Below, in pieces: positions 1 through 8,935 of a DNA stretch of 64,000 bases. Every line of letters begins with the position of its first letter. The stretch's first letter is position 1. The notes beneath the pieces were generated by a model that saw only the letters and a program-made list of their open reading frames with translations, searched no databases and was not told the DNA's origin. The DNA comes from CAVQAH01 sp963784195 (GTDB lineage: Bacteria > Acidobacteriota > Vicinamibacteria > Vicinamibacterales > 2-12-FULL-66-21): positions 1,116,001 through 1,180,000 of the forward strand of contig CAWARA010000020.1 in assembly GCA_963784195.1 (NCBI GenBank), read 5' to 3'. Both the position numbers and the translations under genes were made by a program.

Positions 1-1
1 T

Positions 2-1207
2 TGCTACGGCCGTCCGGACTATCAGACACCAGTACTCGACGGGCTTGCTCGCCAGGGACTGAAGTTCACCAGCAACTATGCGGCGGCACCGGTGTGCACA
101 CCAACGCGATGTGCGTACGTGACCGGGCGTTACGCGCAGCGACTCGCCGTCGGGCTGGAGCAGCCGTTGAGGCGGCCGAGATCTGACCTTGGGTTGCCGC
201 CGGAGCATCCGACGGTTGCATCGCTGCTGAAAGGAAATGGCTACACGACATCGCTCGTCGGTAAGTGGCACCTTGGCTGGAAGCCCGAGTTCGGACCCAA
301 CCGGCACGGCTTCGACGAGTTCTTCGGTATCTTGAGCGGTGCTGTCGATTACTTCACCCATAGGGATGGCGGCGACCCCACGGGAGATATCGCTGGCGTT
401 CGGGATCTGTGGCAGGACCTGACCCCCGTCGAACGTACCGGGTACCTCACTGATCTGCTCACGGATAGAGCAGTCGAGGTGATCGCACGGCCGCACGCGA
501 AGCCATTTTTTCTCAGCCTCCACTACACCGCCCCACATGCGCCATGGGAGGGGCCTGGCGATCAGGCGATGGCGCACGCAGCCCACGGCGGCGGTCCGAT
601 GGTGGCGGGCGGTTCACTCAAGATCTTCGCTGAGATGATGAACAGCCTGGACGCCGGGATCGGCCGGGTCCTGGGCGCGCTCGAGCGAGCAAAACTGGAG
701 CGCGAGACGCTGGTCATCTTCACCAGCGACAACGGTGGGGAGCGCTACTCCTTCAACTGGCCATTCTCGTCGGGGAAAATGACCTTGAACGAGGGGGGGA
801 TTCGAGTCCCGGCGATCGTCCGCTGGCCGGGAATGGTACCGGCCGGCGGAATGACCGAGCAGGCGGCAATCACGATGGACTGGACGGCCACCATCCTCGC
901 GGCAACCGGGACCCAGGCAGATTCGGCGTATCACCTCGACGGTCAGAACCTGCTGCCAATCTGTACGGGTCAGCGCACGCCGTACGATCGCGCGCTGTTC
1001 TGGCGAATCACTACGGCGGACGCGGCGCGCGTCGGACCCTGGAAGTATCTGAAAGATCGAACTGGCGAGCACCTGTTCGATCTCGCGAACGATCCGGGAG
1101 AGAAGTCCGATCTCGGGACGACGCACGCGGATCGCATGGCTGAAGTCCGAACCCAGTACCAAGCGTGGGTTTCACAGATGCTGCCGCTTCCGGCCGCATC
1201 ACCGTGA
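2..1207 (+). CDS. Sulfatase (formylglycine type), 5'-truncated by window edge
   Basis: C-terminal 401 residues of a type I sulfatase hydrolysing sulfate esters, probably of sulfated glycans; substrate unknown. The reading frame is already open at base 2, so the real start lies outside the window. The catalytic motif C-T-P-T-R, whose Cys is converted to formylglycine in this family, lies at about 95-109. It is followed by TGRYAQR, GKWHLGW (about 270-290), the metal-binding TSDNGG (about 723-740) and GGIRVPAIVRWPG. The tail HLFDLANDPGEKSDL is typical of arylsulfatase A-like enzymes. The leader peptide is not visible, but such enzymes are usually exported. It converges on the next gene with 2 bp between stop codons. 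Family assignment is firm; substrate is not. Confidence 0.93.
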   Translation, partial: CYGRPDYQTPVLDGLARQGLKFTSNYAAAPVCTPTRCAYVTGRYAQRLAVGLEQPLRRPRSDLGLPPEHPTVASLLKGNGYTTSLVGKWHLGWKPEFGPNRHGFDEFFGILSGAVDYFTHRDGGDPTGDIAGVRDLWQDLTPVERTGYLTDLLTDRAVEVIARPHAKPFFLSLHYTAPHAPWEGPGDQAMAHAAHGGGPMVAGGSLKIFAEMMNSLDAGIGRVLGALERAKLERETLVIFTSDNGGERYSFNWPFSSGKMTLNEGGIRVPAIVRWPGMVPAGGMTEQAAITMDWTATILAATGTQADSAYHLDGQNLLPICTGQRTPYDRALFWRITTADAARVGPWKYLKDRTGEHLFDLANDPGEKSDLGTTHADRMAEVRTQYQAWVSQMLPLPAASP

Positions 1208-1209
1208 CG

Positions 1210-2037
1210 CTACTTTCGCACGCCGACGGTCAGCCAGTATTCACGCGGCACGCAGATCCCGAGCTCGGTGGGAAAGCCCGCGTGGAATGCGATGAAGTCC
1301 TGGCGCAGCGCTTCGCGGCGGTCCGGCTCCAGGTTTCCAGCCAGCGCACGCGTAGGACCATAGCCTGTCGAGAAAGTCTCCCACGCCGCCTCCGCGGTCG
1401 GCTCGCGGTAGTAGGAAACGCCCTTCTCGAATCGCAGATCGAAATCATTCCCAAGCAATTCTCGAATGCGTTCGATGCGGCCCCACTCGAACGGCGATCG
1501 TGGCGGCGGGCTTGGCGGCGGCGGCATGTACTTCTTCATGACCTGGAACATCTGGAAGACCGAGCTGTCCGCCAACCAGGTCGTCAGCGCGATGCGGCCG
1601 CCTTTGCGGCAGACGCGAGCGAGCTCGGCAGCCGCCGCTTCCTGTTTGCTCGCAAACATCACTCCGCAGGTGGACACGACGGCGTCGAACGCTGCGTCTT
1701 CGAAGGGAAGACCCTCTGCGTCGCCGACTTGATATTCGATTGACAGGCCTTCGGCTTTCGCCTGGGCCCGCGCCGCCTCGAGCAGATCGGCGGCGATGTC
1801 TGCGCCGATCACGGCGGCGCCGCGCCTCGCCACGAGGCGCGACGTCCACCCGGTGCCGGTGGAGAGATCGAGGATTCGCTCGCCTGGTTTCGGATCGAGC
1901 CGCATCACGCAGTGCTCGATCGAATCGGCGATTCCCCGGCTGATCTGATCGTAGTCCTTGCCGCCCGAGCTCCAGACGGCGGCTGGCCGTTCGTTGTGCT
2001 GCTGAATCTTGCCATCCATGATTGCCCTGCCGGTCAT
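1210..2037 (-). CDS. Class I SAM-dependent methyltransferase
   Basis: A 275-residue cytosolic methyltransferase with a Rossmann fold. Motif I is LDLSTGTGWTSRL (about residues 55-67), followed by the acidic end of beta2 (VIGADIAADLLE), motif post-I AEGLPFEDAAFDAVVS and RVCRKGGRIALTTW. The layout matches UbiE/Methyltransf_11 proteins acting on small molecules. The start is supported by an AAGGAG ribosome-binding site 7 bases upstream of ATG at 2037. It stands alone between a convergent sulfatase and the SRPBCC gene, with 165 bp between it and the latter, so it could be the distal gene of that promoter. The substrate cannot be read from sequence. Confidence 0.9.
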   Translation of the reverse strand: MTGRAIMDGKIQQHNERPAAVWSSGGKDYDQISRGIADSIEHCVMRLDPKPGERILDLSTGTGWTSRLVARRGAAVIGADIAADLLEAARAQAKAEGLSIEYQVGDAEGLPFEDAAFDAVVSTCGVMFASKQEAAAAELARVCRKGGRIALTTWLADSSVFQMFQVMKKYMPPPPSPPPRSPFEWGRIERIRELLGNDFDLRFEKGVSYYREPTAEAAWETFSTGYGPTRALAGNLEPDRREALRQDFIAFHAGFPTELGICVPREYWLTVGVRK

Positions 2038-2202
2038 ATCGCTCTCCTTGTCCAGGCCATGTATCCACGCATGAAAGCGTCCTGATACAGGCTACGGAGA
2101 GGCGCGGTCCAGGACAATGACCGGGACTCCGGATTACTTGTCCCATCCACCGTATGCCTCCCAGCCTAGACGTGGGTCCCCTGCTCGACCCGGCGCGAGA
2201 CG

Positions 2203-2706
2203 TCAGGCCTGCAGCTCCCTGACCAGGTCTTCCAGACGGTCGTAGCTGATGCCCGCGCCCTTGCTCATGCCTGTGCTGAGGACCATGTCGCGCACGTCGA
2301 GCGAGGGATAGAGGCACGTGACCGTCATGCGAGTCTTTCCGTTCTCTTCGGTGAACACCGTCGTGATCACCGATTCCACGTCGGGAAACGGCTCGAAGAA
2401 TTCCGTGTAGACCAGTCGTTCGGGCGGAGCGATCTCGCGATAGGTCCCATAGAACGCAGGGAAATCTCCTTCGGGCCCGCGGCCAACGAAACGCCACGCG
2501 CCACCCGGCCGCAGGTCGATCTCGCACACCGGCACCGAATGCTTGTCGTCGAGCTTGCCCCACCACCGCCTGACATGCTCGGGCTTGGTCATCGCGTCGA
2601 ACACGAGACGCCGAGGCGCATCGAACAGACGCGTCAGTACAATCTCGCGATCCGAGGGGGTCGTCGTGTTGAAGGTGTCGCTATTTGCCACGCGGCTCAC
2701 GGCCAT
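2203..2706 (-). CDS. SRPBCC / AHSA1-like domain protein
   Basis: A 167-residue START/Bet v1-fold protein of the AHSA1 (activator of Hsp90 ATPase homologue 1-like) group, which binds hydrophobic ligands. Signature stretches are REIVLTRLFDAPRRLVFDAM, the tryptophan pair HVRRWWG, GGAWRFVGRGP and the C-terminal helix SYDRLEDLVREL. The start at 2706 is preferred over an in-frame codon at 2766 because an AAGGAG site precedes it by 6 bases and the extra 20 residues are Arg-rich and not family-like. In most genomes such genes sit next to an ArsR-type regulator; none is present here, although the promoter carries an obvious operator. Confidence 0.9.
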   Translation of the reverse strand: MAVSRVANSDTFNTTTPSDREIVLTRLFDAPRRLVFDAMTKPEHVRRWWGKLDDKHSVPVCEIDLRPGGAWRFVGRGPEGDFPAFYGTYREIAPPERLVYTEFFEPFPDVESVITTVFTEENGKTRMTVTCLYPSLDVRDMVLSTGMSKGAGISYDRLEDLVRELQA

Positions 2707-2764
2707 ATTCTGCTCCTTGTCTCGACGTCCGGCAGAAGCTGGACATCTACGTCTCTGGCGTATC

Positions 2765-2794
2765 AAACCTATCAGTTAATTAACTCATAGGTTT
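2765..2794. promoter_or_regulatory. 30-bp near-perfect palindromic operator
   Basis: Two 15-base arms (AAACCTATCAGTTAA and its complement) match at 14 of 15 positions, centred between 2779 and 2780, in a locally AT-rich patch. It covers the -10 element and predicted start of transcription of the SRPBCC gene, the classic position for a repressor. ArsR/SmtB-type dimers favour such sites (family knowledge); the cognate regulator is not encoded nearby. The remaining gap up to 3021 shows no gene. Confidence 0.75.
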
Positions 2795-2821
2795 AATACA
2801 CCGGCCCAAGCCGCTTGTCAA
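2793..2821 (-). promoter_or_regulatory. sigma70-type promoter of the SRPBCC gene
   Basis: On the minus strand TTGACA (2816-2821) and TATTAA (2793-2798) are separated by exactly 17 bases, close to the housekeeping consensus. Transcription would start near 2786, inside the palindrome, and leave a leader of about 80 bases before ATG 2706. Confidence 0.75.
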
Positions 2822-3021
2822 GCTCGGTGATCGAGCGCAAACGCGGCGACGGCGGTCGAACCGATCACGACGCTCGCGACGTTCACGAGAGGGACATTAC
2901 CAGACGTCGTGGTCGTCGTGTCGTCGCGAACGTTCCCGAAAGTTCGTCAAACCGTTAACGGGGCGGCATTTTGGGAGAAGCCAGTGGGCGTTGGGTCGTC
3001 GCGCGATCTTTGGCAGGCGCT

Positions 3022-3943
3022 CTAATCGAAATACCCCTGCCGGGCGCGGATGGTCGCGTCGGGTACGGACGGCACTTTTACCGCGATGGCGTGCCAGCCG
3101 CCGCGGGCGACGCCGGTGGGCGAATAGCGAAGCACGTAACTCTGGCGGAACTCCTCGAAGATCGTCCGGAACGCGCGCAGGACTGAAGACCCGAAGAAGT
3201 ACGACGGTTCGTGGAGCATGCCGCCAGTGCGTGCCGCGGCCTCGGCGATGATCTCCGGACCATCGAGGCGTCCGCGCGGCGAGCACGTGCGCACGCGATA
3301 GGGGTTGTCGTCGCCGCTCCCCGACTGCTCGACGAGGTGCAGCACCGCTTCCGACCTGGATGCCAGCTCCCGCAGCTGCCCCGACGACACGACGCTGCCG
3401 CAGTCGCGGCGATCGGTCATCCCGACAACGAGATGGCGTCGATCGGCGTCAGGACGATGCAGCAGGGCCTCGACGAGGGCGTCGTGCACGAGCGAGATAC
3501 CGCCAACCGCCTGGAACGACAGGTTGACCGCGGTTCCGGCGGGAACCCAATTGACCGGTTCATCTACCGAGTCGGCGATCGTCAGCAGGCGGAATCGATC
3601 GCCGGGGCGAAGCAGACGGATGATGCCCTGGACGTCGCGTTTCATGTCATCCAGCTTCCCGGCGGTACTGCCACTGGTGTCGAGGAAGAGCGAAACGTCG
3701 ACAGGCACGGATTCGATCGAAACCGCTTCGATCGTTTGTGCAACGCTTATTGTCCGTGAGGCGGAAATCCTTCGCGGTCAGCTTCGCGACGACCCGGTTG
3801 CCCCGTTTGACGGAGGCATTCACCGAGACCGTCAGCGCGCCGGTCCTGAACACCGGCTGCTGATCGGGAACCGGCCCGTCGCCCGAGACGATGGCGAGCG
3901 CCATCACGCTCACGCAGGCGGCAAGTGTGATCGCGCGCGTCAC
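3022..3943 (-). CDS. VWFA-related secreted protein (one frameshift)
   Basis: A von Willebrand factor A-like protein of the acidobacterial VWFA-related class, about 306 residues after correction. The N-terminal part (frame from 3943) has a hydrophobic export leader and the entry motif AKDFRLTDN. The frame then breaks at about 3745-3750. Removing one base of a doubled A restores TDNSVAQTIEAVSIESVPVD, leading into the MIDAS motif DTSGS (D-x-S-x-S) in the second frame (3022-3744). Later strands include HLVVGMTDR, and the end is RQGYFD as usual for the class. The GTG start at 3943 overlaps the TGA of the upstream TPR gene by 4 bases (GTGA), so translation is probably coupled. Role in cell-surface binding is family-based inference. 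Confidence 0.82.
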
Positions 3944-5145
3944 GGCCTCACCACTCGTCGCAGCTCGTCGACCAGCGCCGGCAGTTTCGGAAAGTCCCCG
4001 TAGAAGAACATCCGCCACGGGTCATCGTCTCGCGGACGCCCCGAACGAGACGCGTTCATGAGGTCGTATGACTGATGGGCCTCGCCGCGAAGGTAGAGGA
4101 GCGTCGCAAGGCCCAGCGTCGCCGACTGCGAGTGCGGACGTGCAGCGAGCGCCGCAGTGTAGTGCGTTTCCGCAGCGCGAAAATCGCCGAGCGCCTGCGC
4201 GGTCTGCGCCGCCAGAAAATGTGCGAGGTATTTGAGGTCTGGATCCTGGGCGCTCTCACCGGCAGCGCGCAGGGTGGCAAGGGCGGGCTCTGCTTCGCCT
4301 CTCGCCCAGAGCAGGTAGCCCAATCGCGTACGAGCTTCGTCGCCGACGCCGGCTACGGACACCAGCTTCTCCAGCTCTTCTCGTGAATACTCGATAAGGG
4401 TCGTTCGGCGTTGTTCGAGCCCTGAGAGTACGAAGGACGGGACTTCGACCATCCTGACGAGAGGATTCGGAATCTGGGCGGTCCGCGTCCCATCGCGCGC
4501 AGTCTCCATCTCCCCCATCACTGGCTGACGTGACGAGAGCGCGACGGCGCGCGCGAGGCGGAATCGCGGTTCGTCCGGCATCCTCGCGATCGCGTGATGC
4601 ACGTGGCCCCGCTCGACCGTCTTCTGCGTTGGCCGCGACAGCGGATTCTGAAGAAACGTCCAGTCGCGCACGCCACCGGCAAGCGCGATCGATGCCAGCA
4701 TCCACACTCGTTCACCTTCATCGGGAGCGCCCCGGCTCTGTAACAGCGTGCATGCCCACTCGATCACGCAGCGGCCTGCACACACTTCGTCATCCCCCGG
4801 ATCGGTCCACTCACCGCGTTCTGCGCGAATGCGCTCGGCTTCGAGCGCGAACGCCGCGGCAACCAGGGCGCGGCGGGAACGGTCGGCCGGCGCGGCATCG
4901 ACCCATTGAGTGCCCGAGAGCACGAGGTGCTGCCGGAACTCCCGCGCTTGATCCCTGGTTGCCAGACGCACCGGCGTCAGGGTTTCGTCGTGACGTCCCT
5001 GCGCGTAGGCGTCGAGAAGTGCCGTGGGATCCAGAAGTTTGATTTGAGCGGCTGTGGGTCCGTGGAGGGAGCTGCCAATCAAGGCGAGCGTCAGCGTTCG
5101 AATCAGAAGACCGACGCGCTCAGCGGGGCCAGTCATTGCCCTCAT
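3940..5145 (-). CDS. Secreted TPR-containing protein
   Basis: A 401-residue protein with an N-terminal hydrophobic leader (about residues 12-34) and helical repeats in the C-terminal half. Recognisable TPR-like units include DLKYLAHFLAAQTAQALGDF, RAAETHYTAALAARP and SATLGLATLLYLRGE (about residues 300-365). The middle is Arg-rich and has no known domain. It is the first gene of a two-gene unit with the VWFA-related protein, overlapping it by 4 bases; this TPR+VWA pairing is common in Acidobacteriota. Start could be Met1 or Met4. Function: probably protein-protein interaction in the envelope; no enzymatic motif seen. Confidence 0.8.
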   Translation of the reverse strand: MRAMTGPAERVGLLIRTLTLALIGSSLHGPTAAQIKLLDPTALLDAYAQGRHDETLTPVRLATRDQAREFRQHLVLSGTQWVDAAPADRSRRALVAAAFALEAERIRAERGEWTDPGDDEVCAGRCVIEWACTLLQSRGAPDEGERVWMLASIALAGGVRDWTFLQNPLSRPTQKTVERGHVHHAIARMPDEPRFRLARAVALSSRQPVMGEMETARDGTRTAQIPNPLVRMVEVPSFVLSGLEQRRTTLIEYSREELEKLVSVAGVGDEARTRLGYLLWARGEAEPALATLRAAGESAQDPDLKYLAHFLAAQTAQALGDFRAAETHYTAALAARPHSQSATLGLATLLYLRGEAHQSYDLMNASRSGRPRDDDPWRMFFYGDFPKLPALVDELRRVVRP

Positions 5146-5244
5146 GGTCGGCGTTTAAGACGAAAACCGGCCCCTAAAAGTTGACGTTTTCTTGCAATCG
5201 CCACATCGACCCTCCGACATCTCAGCAGTGACGCACAGAATATG

Positions 5245-5274
5245 TTGACGTTACGGATGAGGTAGCGGCATAAT
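5245..5274 (+). promoter_or_regulatory. sigma70-type promoter of the cupin gene
   Basis: TTGACG (5245-5250) and CATAAT (5269-5274) are 18 bases apart; the expected transcription start is near 5281 and the gene starts at 5317. Confidence 0.6.
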
Positions 5275-5316
5275 CCCTCGCCGCAAAAAGCCATGAAAAC
5301 CGGAGAGGAGCATTCC

Positions 5317-5988
5317 ATGAAAGCTCTCAGAATCGTCTCGGTGTTATCCGTCGTTGCACTGTGTCAAACATCGGTGGCCGCGCAGGATCCAGTCAAGGTC
5401 GACGCGGCGCACTACAAGGTGCTCGTCGACAATCCGTCCGTCCGCGTGTTGAAGATCAGCTATCCAGCCGGAGCGAAAAGCACGATGCATCAGCATCCCG
5501 AGTCGCTTGTCGTGCCGCTGGTGGCGTCGAAGGTCACGTTTACGAGTCCGGACGGAAAGTCGCGGGACCAGGAACTGCCAAACGAGAGCGCGTCGTTCGC
5601 GCCGGCGGAGACGCACAACCCGGCAAACACCGGCTCAACCCCGGTCGACGCCATCCTCGTCGAATTCAAGACGCCGAAGCCCGGCACGGCCACCGTGCCC
5701 ACTGACCGCCCCGGCCTTGCGATAAAGGTTCTGGCAGAAGGTCCGCGCGCGGTTGCCTACAAGACCATCGCCGACGCGACGTTCGCCGAGCCGGCCGGTA
5801 CGAAGCATGACTACGATCAGATCGTGATCGCACTGAACGCCGCGCAGATGTCGCTGGCGCTCGATGGCAAGCCGCCAAAGACGACATGGGCCCGCGGCGA
5901 CGTGCAGTTCATCGGCCGCGGTACCGCACACGAGTCGAAAAACACTGGCGGAAAACCAGTGGAATTCATCATCGTCGCAGTCAAGTAG
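5317..5988 (+). CDS. Secreted two-cupin protein
   Basis: A 223-residue exported protein. The start at 5317 follows a GGAGAGGAG ribosome-binding site and begins a clean signal peptide (MKALRIVSVLSVVALCQTSVAAQ, cleavage near AAQ). Two cupin barrels follow: the first carries KSTMHQHPESLVVPLV, a His-x-His-type metal-ligand segment; the second (about residues 130-223) ends with GTAHESKNTGGKPVEFIIV, retaining only one obvious His. Cupins bind a metal or small ligand; no substrate can be assigned. It has its own promoter and no clear operon partner. Confidence 0.85.
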   Translation: MKALRIVSVLSVVALCQTSVAAQDPVKVDAAHYKVLVDNPSVRVLKISYPAGAKSTMHQHPESLVVPLVASKVTFTSPDGKSRDQELPNESASFAPAETHNPANTGSTPVDAILVEFKTPKPGTATVPTDRPGLAIKVLAEGPRAVAYKTIADATFAEPAGTKHDYDQIVIALNAAQMSLALDGKPPKTTWARGDVQFIGRGTAHESKNTGGKPVEFIIVAVK

Positions 5989-6052
5989 AGATCTGCGATG
6001 TCGGAGTGCGATCGGCGCGCGTATCGCGCCGGTCGCCTGTTAGGATCTCGCG

Positions 6053-6530
6053 ATGCTGACCCTGCTTCGCGAGTTGACGGATCACAAGGGTTACGCGAAT
6101 GCCTCCCTGCTCAAGGCCATCCGGCAGCACGATGCAGCCGCGTCCGATCTCGCGCTGCGTACTCTGCTCCATCACATCCTGATCGCGAATCGCTTCTGGC
6201 TGCTCACGTGTCTGTCAGAGCCATTCCTCAGGGAGGAGGAGTCACGAATTCCCGACTCCCTCGATCCCCTGATCGCGATGTACCGGGCGACCCACGACCG
6301 CGAGGCCGGCTGGCTGGCAGACATCGACGAATCGGAACTGCGGCGGGTACTCGAGAATCCCTTCGTCCCCGGCGGCCGCTGTTCGGTCTCTGACGCGCTT
6401 GATTCAGGTCTCGTTGCACTCACAGGGTCATCGCTCGCAGTGCGCGACGATGCTGCGCCAGCTTGGTGGGACTCCACCGACGACGGATTTCATCCTTTGG
6501 GTGAAGAAGCGGCCCCAGCCTGACTGGTAA
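6053..6530 (+). CDS. DinB-family protein (one frameshift)
   Basis: A four-helix DinB/YfiT-like putative metal-dependent protein, about 158 residues after correction. The first frame (6053 to about 6390) carries LRELTDHKGYANASLLKAI and LRTLLHHILIANRFWL, with the first His ligand. At about 6400 a doubled T in GCGCTTGATT shifts the frame; with one T removed the protein continues SDALIQVSLHSQGHRSQC, giving the two conserved C-terminal His, then LRQLGGTPPTTDFILWVKKR and a stop at 6528-6530. As printed, the first frame ends at 6523 in nonsense sequence. DinB proteins often act as thiol-dependent S-transferases or damage-inducible proteins (family knowledge). Confidence 0.85.
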
Positions 6531-6675
6531 CCGGTACACTGCTGAGCCGGCTAGCCGATGTTCGCTCTGCAGTTATTGATCGTTATACAGGGTGTCACTC
6601 GCAAACCGGCAACTGTCAGATCGGCGATGGCTGAAACAGTCCGCTATACTGATCGAACCGCCCGATCGCCTGCTC

Positions 6676-7231
6676 ATGGCCACGAAGAAACGCGCGCCCG
6701 CCCGTCGTACCGGCCAAAAGGCGAAGCCGAAGACGCATCCGAGATCGTCCTTGAAAACGGTTCCCAACGAGGTCGCCGCGAGGTATCGCGACGGCCAGGA
6801 AAAGAGGGTATGCGAGGCGCTTGCGCCGTACGGCAAGGTGCAAACGTATCCGCGCCAGCGGATGGTCGTGTTGGAGTGTGCGGGCCAGCTATCGGCCAAG
6901 GTCCATGGCGCGCTGGACGACCTGCAGGCCGCCGGCGTTCTCGAATTCGTCACGCCGGTCCTGCTCGATCTAGCGAGCAACACGCGTCAGGTGTTGACCG
7001 ACGAGATCGTCCTGCGGTTGAAGCCGGGACGCACCGAGCGAACCCTCGACGCGCTCAGGAGCGAACACGGGCTCGAGATCGGCAGCCGCAACGAGTTCGA
7101 ACCCTCGCAGTACATCGTCAAGGTACCGAAAGCATCCGGGCACCACCACGCTCGACGTCGCCCGATCCCTCGATCAATCCGACGACGTGGAATTCGCGAG
7201 CCCGAACTTCATCACCCAGGTCAAACGGTAG
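6676..7231 (+). CDS. Stand-alone protease propeptide-like protein (one frameshift)
   Basis: About 184 residues after correction. It has no protease domain, but residues about 95-180 (DEIVLRLKPGRTERTLDAL, EIGSRNEFEPSQYIVKV) clearly parallel the pro-region of the subtilisin encoded next door (EQILVSFKPR, LAGRSEFDPNRHIVV). A GGG run at 7138-7140 breaks the frame; dropping one G restores VPKASGTTTLDVARSLDQ and EFASPNFITQVKR with stop TAG at 7229-7231. The N-terminus is Lys/Arg/Pro-rich with no signal peptide. It lies 58 bp upstream of the protease, same strand. I infer a tandem duplication of the pro-region that may act in trans as chaperone or inhibitor; it could instead be a decaying gene. Confidence 0.7.
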
Positions 7232-7289
7232 GCCGTCAGCGCTCCCTCGATCAGGTGGCTCATTGTTACGTGACGCGAGAGGTGTCTCT

Positions 7290-8930
7290 ATGCCCCACTA
7301 CTATGCTGCATCTGGCGCACCCATTCAGCTCGACGAATCGGCCGACGACGTTGGCGTACGATTTGGACGCGAAGACGGTTCCGCCGTCGCGAAGAAGGCG
7401 TTTCGTGCGCTCGCCGGGCCGGCGAAGGCGAAGGCGCGACGTGCCGCTGCACCTCCGGCGAGGCGTTTCGGACGCTTCATGATGCTGCACGATACCGGCG
7501 CCAGCGCTGCGCCGGTCGGAACGGTCGTCAACGCGCTGCCCCACCGACTCGCGTCGCGAGTGGCCCGGACGATGCCGGTCTTCGTCGAGCGCGAGTCCAA
7601 ACTGAAGCTCGTTGCGACCGAGCAGATTCTGGTGAGCTTCAAGCCACGCGCGTCGGCGTCAACGCGTCGCAAGCTGCTCGACGGGCTCGGCCTGAGCCTC
7701 GCCGGCCGCAGTGAATTCGATCCGAACCGGCACATCGTCGTCCCATCGTCGCTTCGGCGAGCGTCGCGCACGCTCGACCTTGCCAACCGGCTCGTCGAAG
7801 CCGAAGACGTCGTCGCGTACGCCGCACCGAACTTTCTCGCCGAGGTCCGCAAGCGCTCGGTCAACGATCCGCAGTTTGCGGCGCAGTGGCACCTGGACAA
7901 CACGGGGCAGAACGGCGGCACGGCTCTGCAGGATGTGCGGGCGCTCGACGCGTGGCAGTACGTCGGCGGCGGAGACCGGTCGATCGTGATCGCGATCATC
8001 GACGACGGGATCGATCTGAATCATCCGGACATCAAGAAGAATCTCTGGCGGAATCCAAAGCCAGGTGCGCGCGACAGGCACGGTCGTGACTTCGTTGACG
8101 ATTCGGATCCCTACGACCCGCGGCCGAAGGTATTCGTTCCGCCGTTCGACGACACGGATACCAACGACATTCATGGGACACCTTGCGCCGGCGTCGCAGC
8201 GGCCGTCGGCAACAACAAGAAGGGCGTCACGGGAATCGCGTGGAACTGCCGTCTGATGGCGGTGAAAATTCTCGCGGGGTCGGATCTGGCGCCGAACGAT
8301 CGCATTGCCGACGCGATCAGGTACGCATCGAAACACGCCGATGTCCTGTCGTGCAGCTGGGGTGTCGCCAGGCACCCGGACATCGAGAGTGCAATCGCCT
8401 TCGCTGTCTCGCGCGGGCGGCGCGGCCGCGGGTCGGTCGTGTGCGCGGCAACTGGAAACGACCGTGAGAGCAAGATCGGGTTTCCGTCCAGCAATGAGCT
8501 CGTCATCGCCGTCGGCGCGTGCAACGACGACGGTGTGCGATCGGACTACAGCAACTTCGGCAAGGGCATCGATCTCGTGGCGCCCAGCGACGACGACGGT
8601 CATCAGGGAATCACGACGACCGACGTCAACCTGCGTGGGAAGGGCTACAGCAGCGGCGCGTATTGCGACGACTTCGGCGGCACGTCATCGGCCACGCCGC
8701 TCGTGGCGGGCATTGCCGCTCTCGTGTTGTCGGCAAACAAAACGCTGAAGTGGACGGCCGTGCGCGACATTCTCCGATCGTCGGCGGACAGGATCGACAA
8801 GAAGCACGGCAGATACGAGGATGGCTACAGCATCCGGTACGGATTCGGACGTGTCAACGCCGAGGCAGCCGTCTCGTCTGCGCAACGACGAAAGGGCGCG
8901 CGCAAACGGCGCGCGGGCAAGAAGCGATAG
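7290..8930 (+). CDS. S8 subtilisin-like serine protease
   Basis: A 546-residue peptidase of family S8. ATG 7290 follows a GAGAGGTG site; an open frame upstream from 6558 is only run-through. Residues 1-115 lack a clear signal peptide, and residues about 105-190 form the fervidolysin-like pro-region. The catalytic domain then shows Asp in IAIIDDGIDLNHPD, His in DIHGTPCAGVAAA, the oxyanion Asn in CAATGND and Ser in GGTSSATPLVAGIAALVL. The C-terminus is a Lys/Arg-rich tail (RRKGARKRRAGKKR), unusual for a secreted protease and possibly nucleic-acid or envelope binding. Lack of an obvious leader leaves location open (cytosolic or non-classical export). Confidence 0.93.
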   Translation: MPHYYAASGAPIQLDESADDVGVRFGREDGSAVAKKAFRALAGPAKAKARRAAAPPARRFGRFMMLHDTGASAAPVGTVVNALPHRLASRVARTMPVFVERESKLKLVATEQILVSFKPRASASTRRKLLDGLGLSLAGRSEFDPNRHIVVPSSLRRASRTLDLANRLVEAEDVVAYAAPNFLAEVRKRSVNDPQFAAQWHLDNTGQNGGTALQDVRALDAWQYVGGGDRSIVIAIIDDGIDLNHPDIKKNLWRNPKPGARDRHGRDFVDDSDPYDPRPKVFVPPFDDTDTNDIHGTPCAGVAAAVGNNKKGVTGIAWNCRLMAVKILAGSDLAPNDRIADAIRYASKHADVLSCSWGVARHPDIESAIAFAVSRGRRGRGSVVCAATGNDRESKIGFPSSNELVIAVGACNDDGVRSDYSNFGKGIDLVAPSDDDGHQGITTTDVNLRGKGYSSGAYCDDFGGTSSATPLVAGIAALVLSANKTLKWTAVRDILRSSADRIDKKHGRYEDGYSIRYGFGRVNAEAAVSSAQRRKGARKRRAGKKR

Positions 8931-8935
8931 CGACG

